Below, one piece after another: positions 1-8,993 of a stretch of 64,000 nucleotides of DNA (its first letter is position 1; the number at the start of each line of letters is the position of its first letter). The position numbers were made by a program, and so were the translations under genes. The stretch lies in NCBI GenBank assembly GCA_965226155.1, contig OZ245331.1, positions 1,984,001 to 2,048,000 on the forward strand, read 5' to 3'. The notes under the pieces were generated by a model, which worked only from the letters and a program-made list of their open reading frames with translations, ran no database searches and had not been told where the DNA came from. The DNA is from G965226155 sp965226155. Its GTDB lineage: Bacteria > Pseudomonadota > Gammaproteobacteria > Eutrophobiales > Eutrophobiaceae.

Positions 1-290
1 CCAGTCACTGATTTGCTCAGGACTCCATTCGTCCCGAGCCAGACCTCTACTCGCTCCCACAAGGTCGTGGGGAGTCGCTGTTGTTGGCTGGCTTCTCGAC
101 GCGCTTGCCGGAGCAACTGAGCTTGGCGGGGTCGATAGCCTCTCAAGCCACGGTTGCGTCTGAGTTCACGGCTAATAGTAGATTTATGCACGCCTATCAA
201 GGCGGCTATCTCCGTTTGTGTATGTCCTGCTTTCATCAGGGCGTAAATCTGGTAACGTTGATGCTCGGTAAGCTGTGTGTAGTGTCTCAT
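1..290 (-). pseudogene. IS30 transposase, partial and frameshifted
   Basis: The N-terminal part of the transposase, with the HTH_38-type DNA-binding region, reads leftward from 290 and runs off the window. A single-base deletion near position 36 (GTCCCGAGCC where other copies have GTCCCGCAGCC) breaks the frame before the DDE catalytic domain. Confidence 0.85.
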
Positions 291-388
291 CTGTGCCTCT
301 CTTTCTTGCTGGAACGAAAGGTAAGGATGCTACCGCAGCTTGCCGTTCGTGCCACCTAATTGAGTTGCACTTACAAATTGAATTCACG
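1..388 (-). mobile_element. IS30-family element, copy 1 (cut by window edge)
   Basis: This is the upstream end of an IS30-family element, nearly identical to the copy at 21955-23022. It carries the transposase N-terminal coding part (start codon at 290, reading leftward) and the terminal repeat ending ...GAATTCACG at 388. Compared with the other copies one C is missing near position 36, which shifts the frame inside the transposase, so this copy is probably inactive. The other end lies outside the window, so a target duplication cannot be checked. Confidence 0.93.
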
Positions 389-476
389 TAACTTTATTCG
401 AGGCAACGCCGAATGGTAAGAAAATTCCCATTGCGCTCGGAGAAATGGGTATTGTTATATAGAATAAATCCCTGAC

Positions 477-1370
477 ATGGACACTCAATCTACAAATCAA
501 GACAATCACCACCACATATTACTTAAGCGTGTAACCAATGCCTCAGTAGCAGTTGCGATTACCTTAATAGTAGTCAAGTTATTTGCATTTTTCTTGACAG
601 ACTCTGTTTCATTGTTATCTAGCTTGATCGATTCCATACTAGATATGTTTGCATCTTTAATTAATCTAATAGCCGTTAGGCAATCTCTGGTTCCTGCAGA
701 TGATGATCATCGATTTGGCCATGGCAAGGCAGAACCGCTCGCAGGGCTTGCCCAGGCGGCATTTATCACCGGGTCTTCGGTATTCTTGTTGTTTGAAGTT
801 ATTCAGAGGTTAATACATCCCGTTTCAGTTCAACAAGGCAGTATAGGTATTCTAGTTATGGTTATTTCTCTATTAATGACGATAAGTTTGGTTTTATATC
901 AGCGCCGTGTAATTAGGATAACAAAATCAATTGCAGTACAGGCAGACTCAATTCATTACATTAGTGATATTGCGTTAAATGTCAGTGTTATTGCTGCTTT
1001 GGTAATGAGCTTTTATTTTGGCTGGATTTACGCCGATCCGATTTTTGCTATGTGTATTGCCGTAATTATTATCTATTCTGCCTGGAAGATAGCTAGCCTT
1101 TCGCTCGATCAGTTAATGGATAAGGAACTGCCAGATGAAGACAGGGAAAAAATACTACAAATCGCCAATGATCATCGACTTGTGTGTGGTGTCCACGATC
1201 TGAGAACTAGGACTTCAGGTCAAAATATCTTTATTCAGCTACATCTGGAGATGGAGGCGCAAATCCTATTGCATGAGGCTCATTCGATTGCTACCGAAGT
1301 GCAGAAAATAATTGAGGATGCATATCCTAATGCAGATGTTATCATTCATGAAGATCCCCTTAATGAATGA
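477..1370 (+). CDS. fieF: cation diffusion facilitator, FieF/YiiP-like
   Basis: Inner-membrane divalent-cation/proton antiporter (Zn2+/Fe2+ efflux) of the CDF family, 297 aa, the usual length. About six transmembrane segments lie in residues 20-205, followed by a cytoplasmic ferredoxin-like domain (about 210-295). The transport-site pattern of YiiP is present: D52 and D56 in TM2 (LIDSILD) and H160 and D164 in TM5 (SIHYISD). The FGHGKAEPLAGL signature is also seen. A His cluster (HHH) at residues 11-13 could bind metal. The gene stands alone between an IS30 end and a convergent flavoprotein gene. The ATG at 477 is used; the Shine-Dalgarno sequence is weak. Confidence 0.9.
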   Translation: MDTQSTNQDNHHHILLKRVTNASVAVAITLIVVKLFAFFLTDSVSLLSSLIDSILDMFASLINLIAVRQSLVPADDDHRFGHGKAEPLAGLAQAAFITGSSVFLLFEVIQRLIHPVSVQQGSIGILVMVISLLMTISLVLYQRRVIRITKSIAVQADSIHYISDIALNVSVIAALVMSFYFGWIYADPIFAMCIAVIIIYSAWKIASLSLDQLMDKELPDEDREKILQIANDHRLVCGVHDLRTRTSGQNIFIQLHLEMEAQILLHEAHSIATEVQKIIEDAYPNADVIIHEDPLNE

Positions 1371-1411
1371 AAGTTGCCTTTGACTATCAGGTTTTATGAG
1401 ACTAAAAGATT

Positions 1412-2859
1412 TTAGCCTCTGCGCCATGTATGAATTTTTTTTGCAAGGTTGAGTACTAATTCCGGTGCATGCGCTTTCTTCCATACACCAGCAACATATT
1501 TATTCGCTTCAGCCATAGTTGGATAGATATGGATAGTACCCAAGATCTTATTCAAACCGATACCGTATTTCATGGCACTGATGTATTCTGTGATCAGGTC
1601 ACCAGCATGATTGCCAGCAATAATCACACCTAGTATCTGGTCTTTCCCCGGTACTGTAAGTACTTTTATCAGGCCATGAGCCTCTTCATCGGCAATAGCT
1701 CGATCAAGTTCGCTGATATCAAAAGTTGATACTTCATATTCGACATTTGCTGCCTTGGCATCTGTTTCATTCAATCCTCCCAGAGCAACCTCTGGTTCAG
1801 TAAAAGTAGCCCACGGAATAACTGAATAATCTACCTTAAATTTTTTATAAGGACCGAATAAGGCATTGACTGATGCATACCACGCTTGATGTGCAGCAGT
1901 ATGTGTGAATTGGTAGGGCCCAGCGATATCACCGCATGCAAAAATACTTGGCACACTAGTCTGAAGAAAGTCATTGATTTCAATATTACCTGATTTTGTT
2001 AACTTTACTCCGATCTCATTCAGGCCAAAATTCTTGGTATTTGCTTTTCTGCCGACTGCAACTAGTAACTCGTCAAATTCAAGCTCTACAGTCTGATCTT
2101 GAGTTTCACAGACCAGGAATTTTCTTTCTCCTTCTGTTCTGAAGCTCTTTGCTTTGTGCCTCGTAAGCACATTTGTTCTTTCTTTTTCAAATTTTGATTG
2201 CACCAACTGTGAAATTTCTGGATCTTCGCGGAATAGTATTCTCGGAAGCATTCCAATCTGGGTTACTTGAGACCCAAGTCTTGCAAAGCATTGTGTTAAC
2301 TCCGAACCTATTGGACCGCCACCAAGTACAATCAATTTATTGGGGAGTTTCCTGATCTCCCAGATTGTATCCGATGTATAGTAGCCAACATATTCAATGC
2401 CAGGTATGGGCGGTATAAACGGACTTGCGCCTGCTGCGATTATGATATTCCTAGCAGTGAGATTCATATTGTTTATCTCCACAGACCAGGGTGAGGATAT
2501 CCGTGCCTCTCCTTGGATGCATTCAACACCCATGGATGTATATCTTTCAACTGAATCATGAGGCGCAATCGTATTAATGACACGCTGTATCCGTTCCATA
2601 AGTTCAGCAAAATCGAATTCGATATTAATACATCTAAACCCGTAATCCTTTGCTCGTTTTGCCTGCGCCAGAATTCCTGCAGAGCGGATTAGAGCCTTTG
2701 AAGGGACGCAGCCCGTATTAAGACATTCACCGCCCATCTTATTTTTTCTATCAGAGACACGCTTGCCTTCACAGTAGACGCGATATATGCACTGACTAGG
2801 CCGGCAGAACCTGCACCAATTACAATCATGTTTCGATCAAATTTTTTCGGCTTGCCCAT
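1412..2859 (-). pseudogene. FAD-dependent pyridine nucleotide-disulfide oxidoreductase, frameshifted
   Basis: Relative of dihydrolipoamide dehydrogenase and mercuric reductase. The natural start is the ATG at 2859, giving an N-terminal FAD-binding stretch (VIGAGSAGLVSAY), but the frame breaks at an A6 run (2742-2747 on the plus strand). One added A restores ...EKNKMGGECLNTGCVPSK, with the redox CxxxxC. The open part, 1412-2737, covers the NAD-binding site (VLGGGPIGSE), a second FAD contact (FACGDIAG) and the dimerisation domain. The C-terminal motif reads HIYPTMAE, so the His-Pro catalytic pair of lipoamide dehydrogenase is absent. It lies 6 bp after the TVP38 gene, a pairing found as a fused protein in many bacteria. 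The break may be real or a homopolymer sequencing error. Confidence 0.82.
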
Positions 2860-2865
2860 CACTTT

Positions 2866-3567
2866 CTAATCATCTATAGTCAGGTCAGCTTGCTTTCGCT
2901 TTGATTTGTATAAGAGAATTAATTTTTTTGCAAACAACGGAAAGAGCCCTAATAAAACAAGAGATCCAATTAATTGCGGTGATAGAATGTCGTTAAGGGA
3001 TTTTATTGTCGCTAATTGTGTCCCTGCAAAAACGAATATGACGGTAACGGCAAGCATGCCGATCTGGCTGACAGCGTAAAAAGTGACTGTTCGGATAGGG
3101 GTCAATGCCATTACTAGATTTATCACGAAAAAAGGAAACACGGGAACCTGTCTGAGCATAAAAAGATATAACGCACCATCCTCTTTTATACCTTTGTTGA
3201 TGGGTTCTAGATTCTTGGAAAAACGGGTCTGGACATAATCTCTAAACAAGAATCGCGCTGCTAGGAATGCAATAGTTGCACCGATAGCGGATGCAAATGA
3301 CACGAGTATCGTTCCCCATACTAAACCAAAAATTGCACCACCGGCCAAGGTCATAATACCTGCACCAGGTAACGATAGACCGGTCACAATGATATAAACA
3401 ATAAAATAGATACTTGCGGAATTAATTGGGTGTGACAGTTTATAATCTTCTATTGCCGACTGGCTATCACGAAGATAATCGAGTGAGAAATATTGTCCAA
3501 GATCAAAGATAAAGAAAGCAATAGCTAGGATCACCAAGATAAGCAATATGATTTTTCTTGATTTCAA
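2866..3567 (-). CDS. TVP38/TMEM64 (DedA-like) membrane protein
   Basis: Inner-membrane protein of 233 aa in the SNARE-associated (VTT) family. It has an N-terminal anchor (residues 5-25), a core with the family motif TLAGGAIFG around residue 76, a second conserved stretch (LRQVPVFPFFVINLVMAL, about 138-155) and two to three further hydrophobic segments. DedA relatives are lipid scramblases or proton-dependent transporters; the substrate here is unknown. The next gene on the strand, 6 bp away, is the flavoprotein with which this domain is often fused, so the two probably work together at the membrane. Confidence 0.85.
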   Translation of the reverse strand: MKSRKIILLILVILAIAFFIFDLGQYFSLDYLRDSQSAIEDYKLSHPINSASIYFIVYIIVTGLSLPGAGIMTLAGGAIFGLVWGTILVSFASAIGATIAFLAARFLFRDYVQTRFSKNLEPINKGIKEDGALYLFMLRQVPVFPFFVINLVMALTPIRTVTFYAVSQIGMLAVTVIFVFAGTQLATIKSLNDILSPQLIGSLVLLGLFPLFAKKLILLYKSKRKQADLTIDD

Positions 3568-4151
3568 GGTTATCCTCTCGCGGAAAAATTTATCGATATC
3601 CCTAATAGAAAAGGTTAATACTGTAATTCAGATAATTTAGAAAACCTAAGTTCCCTCTGTGCCACATATATTATATATGATAAATGAACCTAGCTCATTA
3701 GTAGAAAAAAAGTGAAGACAGCGGCTAGTTTAGACTAGCCGGATGTAAGATAGGGTACTACTGGTTGCTTTAAAGATGTTATTAACTATGAGCTAGTAAA
3801 AGCCTACCACCGATGGTGCAGGATTGGTTGCTAGGTAGGAATAGGGAGATTAAATTTCGGATTAAAGACATAGGTCCAACATTAATATCAGAGTTGGCCT
3901 CGTAATTCCGTTCATAGTTATATTTGAATATGAGATCCTGTAACACCACGTTTTTGCAAATCCTGTTATGGAGCTGACAGAGGTCAGGAACGAACATCCA
4001 ATTACTTCCAGTCAATCTGCAGCAATATCCTGATGCCCCTAAATACCAACAGTTGTATACATTCATCGTAATTATTCTCTTTTTATATTTACCGTATGAC
4101 TATGCAAATTACATGACCAAAATGACCATTTCAGCTTATGTCATCTAAAAA
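3568..4151. other. intergenic region without a convincing gene
   Basis: No credible coding sequence is seen. A 94-codon open frame on the minus strand (3782-4066) has unusual composition and no family resemblance. One perfect 8-bp inverted repeat, CGGCTAGT at 3722-3729 and ACTAGCCG at 3734-3741, could form a hairpin but has no adjoining T-run. Confidence 0.5.
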
Positions 4152-4167
4152 TGTGACGGATATCACA
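4152..4167. promoter_or_regulatory. CRP/FNR-family operator (TGTGA-N6-TCACA)
   Basis: TGTGA (4152-4156), six bases, TCACA (4163-4167) is a perfect match to the CRP half-site consensus, and the flanking bases (ATGTGA...TCACAT) also match. The centre is at 4159.5. A -10-like TTAAAT at 4191-4196 would place a start near 4201-4203, giving the -41.5 spacing of a class II CRP promoter reading toward mlaC. It could also belong to another CRP-family regulator. Confidence 0.65.
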
Positions 4168-4200
4168 TTAAATTAACGGAAGTCAACAAGTTAAATGTTA

Positions 4201-4293
4201 AATGAAAAGTGGTTCTGAGATTTCATGAGCACGGTATTTTAGGGATAACTGTCTTATCTGTCGGTACTTGAAGCCAATTTACTTGGCTTTTTT
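4201..4293 (+). ncRNA. candidate CRP-controlled small RNA or mlaC leader
   Basis: This is inferred from two visible signals: a CRP-like promoter arrangement upstream (site centred at 4159.5, TTAAAT at 4191) and an intrinsic terminator ending at 4293. The predicted transcript is about 90 nt, with no open frame longer than eight codons. It could be an independent small RNA or an attenuated leader of mlaC, whose start codon lies 16 bp after the T-run. No known RNA family was recognised. Confidence 0.35.
4271..4293 (+). terminator. rho-independent terminator upstream of mlaC
   Basis: A 7-bp stem AAGCCAA (4271-4277) / TTGGCTT (4283-4289) with a 5-nt loop is followed by T residues to 4293. It stands in front of a gene rather than behind one, so it ends an upstream transcript or attenuates mlaC. 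Confidence 0.6.
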
Positions 4294-4308
4294 ACATGAG
4301 AAGGTAAG

Positions 4309-4980
4309 ATGAACTCAAATACTACTGGGCTTTCAAAAAAGCGTATAAGAGGGCAGATAATGTTACTACGATCGTCGATTTTCATATTGTTAACCAGCTT
4401 TATTACTTATCTTGCGGCCGCGGATTATTCAACTCCTATGGGCCGGGTCAAGGATACAACGAATGGAGTTATCTCTATCCTTAAAGATGACAAACTGGAT
4501 AGGGAAGTGCGATGGGAGAAGATTGCGGCATTAATTTATGCTGGATTCGATTTTCGAAGTATGTCGGAAAGTGTTCTTTCAACACAGTGGAAACGGGCTA
4601 CGGAAGATGAGCGTAAGCGTTTCACCGATTTCTTTTCCCAATATACAGAAGAGACATACCGTACTAAGATTGAAGCCTACACCAATCAGAAAATCATCTA
4701 TAAGGACGAGGTGATTCGCGGCACTAGAGCGGTAGTTGAAACCGTTATTGTTACCGACTCAGTTGAGATTCCTGTAAATTATAAACTCAAAAATAATGAT
4801 GGTGAATGGTTTGCATATGATGTAGTGGTTGAAGGAGTTAGCCTAATTGCAAATTATCGTAGTACCTTTGCTACAATTGTTAAAAATGAAGGAATGGATG
4901 GATTGATGTCTGATATTCAGCGCAGGATTGATAAATTTAAGCAAGAAAACGCTGAGAATGACGCAAGCGCAGAAATTTAA
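4309..4980 (+). CDS. mlaC: MlaC phospholipid-binding periplasmic protein
   Basis: Periplasmic shuttle of the Mla pathway, carrying phospholipids between the outer-membrane MlaA complex and the inner-membrane MlaFEDB transporter (Tol-Tol-Ttg2 family). It is 223 aa from ATG 4309 (AGAAGG upstream). A second ATG at 4360 would start directly at the signal peptide MLLRSSIFILLTSFITYLAAA and give the usual length, so the true start is uncertain. Family features include GFDFRSMSESVL and the C-terminal GVSLIANYRSTF. It converges with mlaD, 20 bp between stops, instead of following it as in the common mlaFEDCB order. Confidence 0.85.
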   Translation: MNSNTTGLSKKRIRGQIMLLRSSIFILLTSFITYLAAADYSTPMGRVKDTTNGVISILKDDKLDREVRWEKIAALIYAGFDFRSMSESVLSTQWKRATEDERKRFTDFFSQYTEETYRTKIEAYTNQKIIYKDEVIRGTRAVVETVIVTDSVEIPVNYKLKNNDGEWFAYDVVVEGVSLIANYRSTFATIVKNEGMDGLMSDIQRRIDKFKQENAENDASAEI

Positions 4981-5000
4981 TCTAGACCCAATTTCGGCAA

Positions 5001-5456
5001 TCAATTATCGCTTTCAAATATATATTTGCTGATTAATTCTTCGAGATTGATCGAAGGTTCCGTTTCATAAATTTCCATACCCTCAGTTAACACCACTTCT
5101 GAACCACCTGGAGTTATCTTAATGAATTTGTCGCCGATTATTCCGGATGTCCTAACCGATGCAATAGCATCCTCAGAAATTATCACACCATTATCAATAT
5201 CCATGGTTACAATTGCATAATAATTTTCTGTGTCAAATCTAATACTATCGATACCTCCTATCCTGACGCCGGCACCTTCAACATAAGCACCTGTTCTTAA
5301 GCCAGACGCAGACGTGAACCTAGCGAAAACTTGATAGGTATCTTGTCCCATCATACTAAGGTCACCCAGCCTTATCGCAATAAAACTAACACTTATCAGG
5401 GCGAATATCATGAATATACCTACACTAATTTCAATTTTTGAACGTTTATCAGACAT
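5001..5456 (-). CDS. mlaD: MlaD, MCE-domain protein
   Basis: Membrane-anchored MCE protein that forms the periplasmic hexameric ring on the Mla ABC transporter. It is 151 aa with one N-terminal transmembrane helix (about 8-28) and one MCE domain (about 38-120) with the typical stretch SGLRTGAYVEGAGVRIGGI and later TSGIIGDKFI. It follows mlaE by 9 bp in a mlaF-mlaE-mlaD operon. Because mlaE is broken just upstream, the complex may be non-functional. Confidence 0.88.
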   Translation of the reverse strand: MSDKRSKIEISVGIFMIFALISVSFIAIRLGDLSMMGQDTYQVFARFTSASGLRTGAYVEGAGVRIGGIDSIRFDTENYYAIVTMDIDNGVIISEDAIASVRTSGIIGDKFIKITPGGSEVVLTEGMEIYETEPSINLEELISKYIFESDN

Positions 5457-5465
5457 AGTAGTAAC

Positions 5466-6250
5466 CTAAAGTATGATTGAACTTATAATATAGTCAGCAA
5501 ATAAAACTAGGATTGATGCTAGAACAACTGCATCCGTAGTAACCTTGCTGACACCCTCAGGTCCTTGCGCACCATCTTTGTCAAGGTGGAGATAAAAGCC
5601 TTTGGTGGTCGCGACTCAGATCATGAACAGTCCAAAAAAATAGATTTAACTCCCCCCATGAAAATATCTCGCCATAACACGGCATCATACATCCCACCTA
5701 GGTAGGATCCTGGACTGACCTCAAACAATATGACGCCTACAAAATATCCACCAAAAATTCCAACTGTTATGAATATAGCAGTCAATATAGGCACAGATAT
5801 TAATGCGGCTAAAAGCCTTGGGGCGATTAGATACCGGAACGGATCAATCTCCATGCATTCAAGTGCATCGATTTGTTGTTCATTACGCATAATACTTATT
5901 TCGGCACATATTGCAGAACCTGCACGCCCGATTATAATTAAAGCCATTAATACCGGTCCAAGCTCTCTAATCAGGCTGAGTCCGACTGCGGCACCCAGCA
6001 GCGCAACTGAACCGAATCGCAATAAAGTATCGTAAAATTGTAGCGCGACGACCATCCCAACAAACATACCTGATACGCTGATAACCAGTAAAGATCTTGC
6101 ACCTATAAAATGTATCTGTTTTATAATTGGAAACAATTTACAGGGTGGTGTAATAATTTTCCATATGCCATTAACTAGAAACATGCCCGACCGCCCAATA
6201 CGTTCGACCACGTCTGAAAACTTATCTATGCTATTTGTTATTATCATCAC
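5466..6250 (-). pseudogene. mlaE: MlaE permease, broken by frameshift and stop
   Basis: Permease subunit of the Mla lipid ABC transporter. The open part, 5621-6250 (209 aa, GTG start at 6250 overlapping the mlaF stop; ATG alternative at 6247), contains the conserved MlaE core (GSAICAEISIMRNEQQIDAL). The frame then shifts at a 7-base homopolymer (5634-5640). In the corrected frame the expected C-terminus reads FGLFMI-stop-VATTKGFYLHLD... to a stop at 5466, with TGA at 5616-5618 where homologues commonly have Trp. Two independent lesions point to a real pseudogene. The lost part includes the last membrane helices. Confidence 0.8.
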
Positions 6251-7050
6251 TAGTCGGTTAGCTGATTGAGATAGGCATCACCATCAATTTCCTCATTATT
6301 TGGTTTACGATTAAGCATATTAACTATCCGAACATCACTATTGGAACGAATCTCGTCTTTTGTTCCAGTCGTTATCTGCTTTCCTCTATCCAGTACGGTT
6401 ATACGGTCAGCAACGTGAAATGCACTTTCCAGTTCATGTGTGATAATCACGATGGTCATATTCAGAGCATCTCTTAATTGTAGAATGAGTTTGTCAAGTT
6501 CTGCAGATGTAACAGGGTCGAGGCCGGCCGATGGTTCATCGGAAAAAAGCAATTTTGGATCCATGGCCACTGCACGCGCTAGTCCAGCTCTTTTAAGCAT
6601 TCCGCCTGATAACTGTGCAGGCATCAGATCTTCATGTTCTGCTAGATTCATCAATGCTAGCTTCATCCTGGTCATGATCTGGATTGTACTGTCATCAAGT
6701 GACGTGTGTTCCTTCAATGGTAACTCAACATTTTCCCTGACAGATAAGGAACTGAACAGGGCACCGTTCTGAAAGGCAACACCGATTGATTTTCTGAGGT
6801 TGAATAATTCATTTTTCCTGATTCGGGAAATTTCTTTGCCAAGTATTTCGATAGACCCCGTACTCGGTTTCATTAACCCTAGTATGTTTCTGAACAGAGT
6901 GCTTTTGCCAGACCCACTGTGGCCCATCACAACAAGGACTTCGCGTTCGTAAACCGTTAAATTGATATCATCAAGTGCGAGCTTATCACCGTAATGGCTG
7001 AATAAGTTTTGAATATGAATAACCTGTTTGCGGTTATCTGGTTTTTCCAT
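6250..7050 (-). CDS. mlaF: MlaF, ABC transporter ATP-binding subunit
   Basis: ATPase of the Mla lipid transporter, 266 aa. Walker A GHSGSGKST lies at about residues 43-51, the Q-loop is AFQNGALF, the signature is LSGGM, Walker B is LLFSDEPSAGLDP, and the switch His sits in ITHE. It is the first gene of mlaFED on the minus strand. Its stop shares a base with the GTG start of mlaE, indicating translational coupling. The protein itself looks intact, although its partner permease is disrupted. Confidence 0.9.
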   Translation of the reverse strand: MEKPDNRKQVIHIQNLFSHYGDKLALDDINLTVYEREVLVVMGHSGSGKSTLFRNILGLMKPSTGSIEILGKEISRIRKNELFNLRKSIGVAFQNGALFSSLSVRENVELPLKEHTSLDDSTIQIMTRMKLALMNLAEHEDLMPAQLSGGMLKRAGLARAVAMDPKLLFSDEPSAGLDPVTSAELDKLILQLRDALNMTIVIITHELESAFHVADRITVLDRGKQITTGTKDEIRSNSDVRIVNMLNRKPNNEEIDGDAYLNQLTD

Positions 7051-7139
7051 CTTATTATTGTTTAGCAGGGGATAGTATTATTCAGTTGTAGATGGAAGGT
7101 ACCATTCTTGAAACAACCAACTTTCCCGGCAGATCGTAA

Positions 7140-8252
7140 TTAATTCTTCGTTTTAAGTTGATTAAGTAGCTGATCTTTGAGTTGCGTAGCTTTCGTTACT
7201 TCGTCACCGGTTAATTCGCTAGCCAACATATCTCGTCGTCGTATATCCATAACATTACCATTGCCAGCCAGGATGTCATACCAGGCTAATGCGAGTGGTT
7301 TATTTTGTTCTACTCCGTTTCCATTTTCGTACATGACACCAAGATTTCTTTGTGCAATTGCGTATCCTTGATCAGAAACTAATGAATCCCAGTATGCTGC
7401 CTGTGACAGATCTATGTCAGTTCCTTCACCATATGCATAAGCAATGCCGGCCTTGTACTGGGCAGGGGCATAGTCTTTCTGTGCAGCAGACAAGAATAAA
7501 GAAAATGCTAGTTTTGCATCCTTGTTATCTCCTTCTCCAAGTGAAAATATTAGACCACGCTCATAATCTTCTTCTGCAGTTGAGGAAACAGGTTTCGGTT
7601 CGTCCATTTCTGCATCAGTCGGTTCTTCAGACGGTTCTCGATTGAACAAACGACCAAAAAAACCACGTTCCCGTTTAGCTTCAGTTTCGACATCCTCAAC
7701 TACCGTCTCTTCTGCCATTGAGGTAACGGTTTCTGACTCATCCATTTCGGTATCAGTGGGTTCAATCTCGGTTACGTCATTTGGTTCCTCAGACGGTTTA
7801 CGTTTGAACAAACGACTAAAAAATCCAGACTCCTGTTCATCATCAACCATACCGTCTACTGATTGTTCGACGTCGATAATTTGGGCAGGTGTTGCAGTAG
7901 CAGTGTCAGCGGTGGTCGGTAAGCTTTCTGCAATGCGGTTCAGATTTTCGAGGTTATGCTTTGCTGATTCATGCCCCTGGGCCGCTGCTTTTGCGTACCA
8001 AAAGCTCGCCTGATTATCGTCTTGCGGAAGTCCTTCTCCCATCAGAAACATATTACCCGGACTGTTTTGAGCGTTGATATCATCTTGCTCTGCCGCTCTG
8101 GGGTACCATAGAGCCGCTTCTTCGGTAAAATCCTGATTGACTCCTAGGCCCTGGTAATAGAGTGAACCTAGTTGATTCTGGGCTGGTGCATAACCCTGAG
8201 TAGCGGCTGATTGAAACGTAGAAGTTGCATTATCAAAGCTATTTGAATTCAC
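7140..8252 (-). CDS. Sel1-like repeat protein with duplicated linker
   Basis: 370-aa protein with Sel1/TPR-like repeats at both ends (about residues 8-105 and 230-350; motifs such as AQNQLGSLYYQGLGV and AQRNLGVMYENGNGV). The middle is acidic and low-complexity, with a duplicated segment: GFFSRLFKRKPSEEP and later GFFGRLFNREPSEEP. Sel1 proteins are scaffolds for protein interactions; the partner is unknown. No signal peptide is visible, and the protein starts inside a repeat at a GTG (8252), so the 5' end may have been lost. Confidence 0.65.
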   Translation of the reverse strand: MNSNSFDNATSTFQSAATQGYAPAQNQLGSLYYQGLGVNQDFTEEAALWYPRAAEQDDINAQNSPGNMFLMGEGLPQDDNQASFWYAKAAAQGHESAKHNLENLNRIAESLPTTADTATATPAQIIDVEQSVDGMVDDEQESGFFSRLFKRKPSEEPNDVTEIEPTDTEMDESETVTSMAEETVVEDVETEAKRERGFFGRLFNREPSEEPTDAEMDEPKPVSSTAEEDYERGLIFSLGEGDNKDAKLAFSLFLSAAQKDYAPAQYKAGIAYAYGEGTDIDLSQAAYWDSLVSDQGYAIAQRNLGVMYENGNGVEQNKPLALAWYDILAGNGNVMDIRRRDMLASELTGDEVTKATQLKDQLLNQLKTKN

Positions 8253-8437
8253 GATATATATTATGGATTACAATTGCTTATACTGTTTATTCGCAATATT
8301 GAAGGCTTCATATCAAGCCCTGAATTAGAGTAAACGGCTGTATTATTTGCATGGTAACCTTGCATCGCCTAGAATCCCTCCTCTTTTTAATCCTTGCTTC
8401 ACTGTTTTGACAGGAAGCTAAAACCATGGGGATATGA

Positions 8438-8962
8438 ATGCGACACTATGAAGTAGTGATATTGGTCCATCCGGATCAAAGTGAACAAGTTCCAGCAATG
8501 ATTGATCGTTACCGGTCAATGATTGAAACGGGCGGCGGCAACATTCACCGACTCGAAGACTGGGGCAGACGATTATTAACATACCCTATCAACAAGGCCC
8601 ACAAGGCTCATTATTTTTTAATGAATATTGAGTGTAGTCAGGATACCTTGGCCCAGCTGAATAATGCATTTCGTTTTAATGATGCTGTTATCCGTGATTT
8701 AGTCATTAGTCGACCTAAGGCCGATACCGAGCCTTCATTTCTAGCAAAAAGCAAAGAAGAACAAGAAGAAAAAGATAAGCAAAAAGCGTTGCATGAGGCT
8801 AGTACAGCAACTGAAGCTAAGGTAGGTGAAGAGCAGGCACCAGAATCCGGTGGAGTGGAAGTTAGTGAAGAGCAGACATTGGAATCTAGCGAAGCGGAAG
8901 TTGATGAAGTGAAAGATATATCTGATGACGAATCGGATAAAACAAAATCGGCGGAAGATTGA
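8438..8962 (+). CDS. rpsF: 30S ribosomal protein S6 with long acidic tail
   Basis: S6 of the small-subunit platform, which pairs with S18. Residues 1-95 are the S6 fold (MRHYEVVILVHPDQ; conserved WGRRLLTYPINK). The protein is 174 aa, longer than the usual 95-135, because of a C-terminal acidic tail of about 75 residues rich in Glu, Ser and Asp with an imperfect internal repeat (GEEQAPESGGVEV / SEEQTLESSEAEV). It is first in rpsF-rpsR-DUF2232-rplI-dnaB-alr-radA. The ATG at 8438 has GGGGA upstream. Confidence 0.95.
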   Translation: MRHYEVVILVHPDQSEQVPAMIDRYRSMIETGGGNIHRLEDWGRRLLTYPINKAHKAHYFLMNIECSQDTLAQLNNAFRFNDAVIRDLVISRPKADTEPSFLAKSKEEQEEKDKQKALHEASTATEAKVGEEQAPESGGVEVSEEQTLESSEAEVDEVKDISDDESDKTKSAED

Positions 8963-8993
8963 CTGTTCATCCAAGGTTATTTGAGGAATAAAT

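Noticed and set aside
2169..2993. Long plus-strand frames antisense to every IS30 transposase (for example 22169-22993, 26241-27068 and the antisense frame at 42636-43460)
   Set aside because: They are mirror frames of the transposase gene, repeated at each copy; no ribosome site or domain supports them.
3782..4066. 94-codon minus-strand frame in the gap between the TVP38 gene and mlaC
   Set aside because: Composition rich in Cys, Asn and Tyr, weak ribosome site and no family resemblance; probably chance.
8242..8253. CGTGAATTCAA at the start of the Sel1 gene resembles the IS30 end
   Set aside because: Only 11 bases match and no further IS sequence follows; could be chance.
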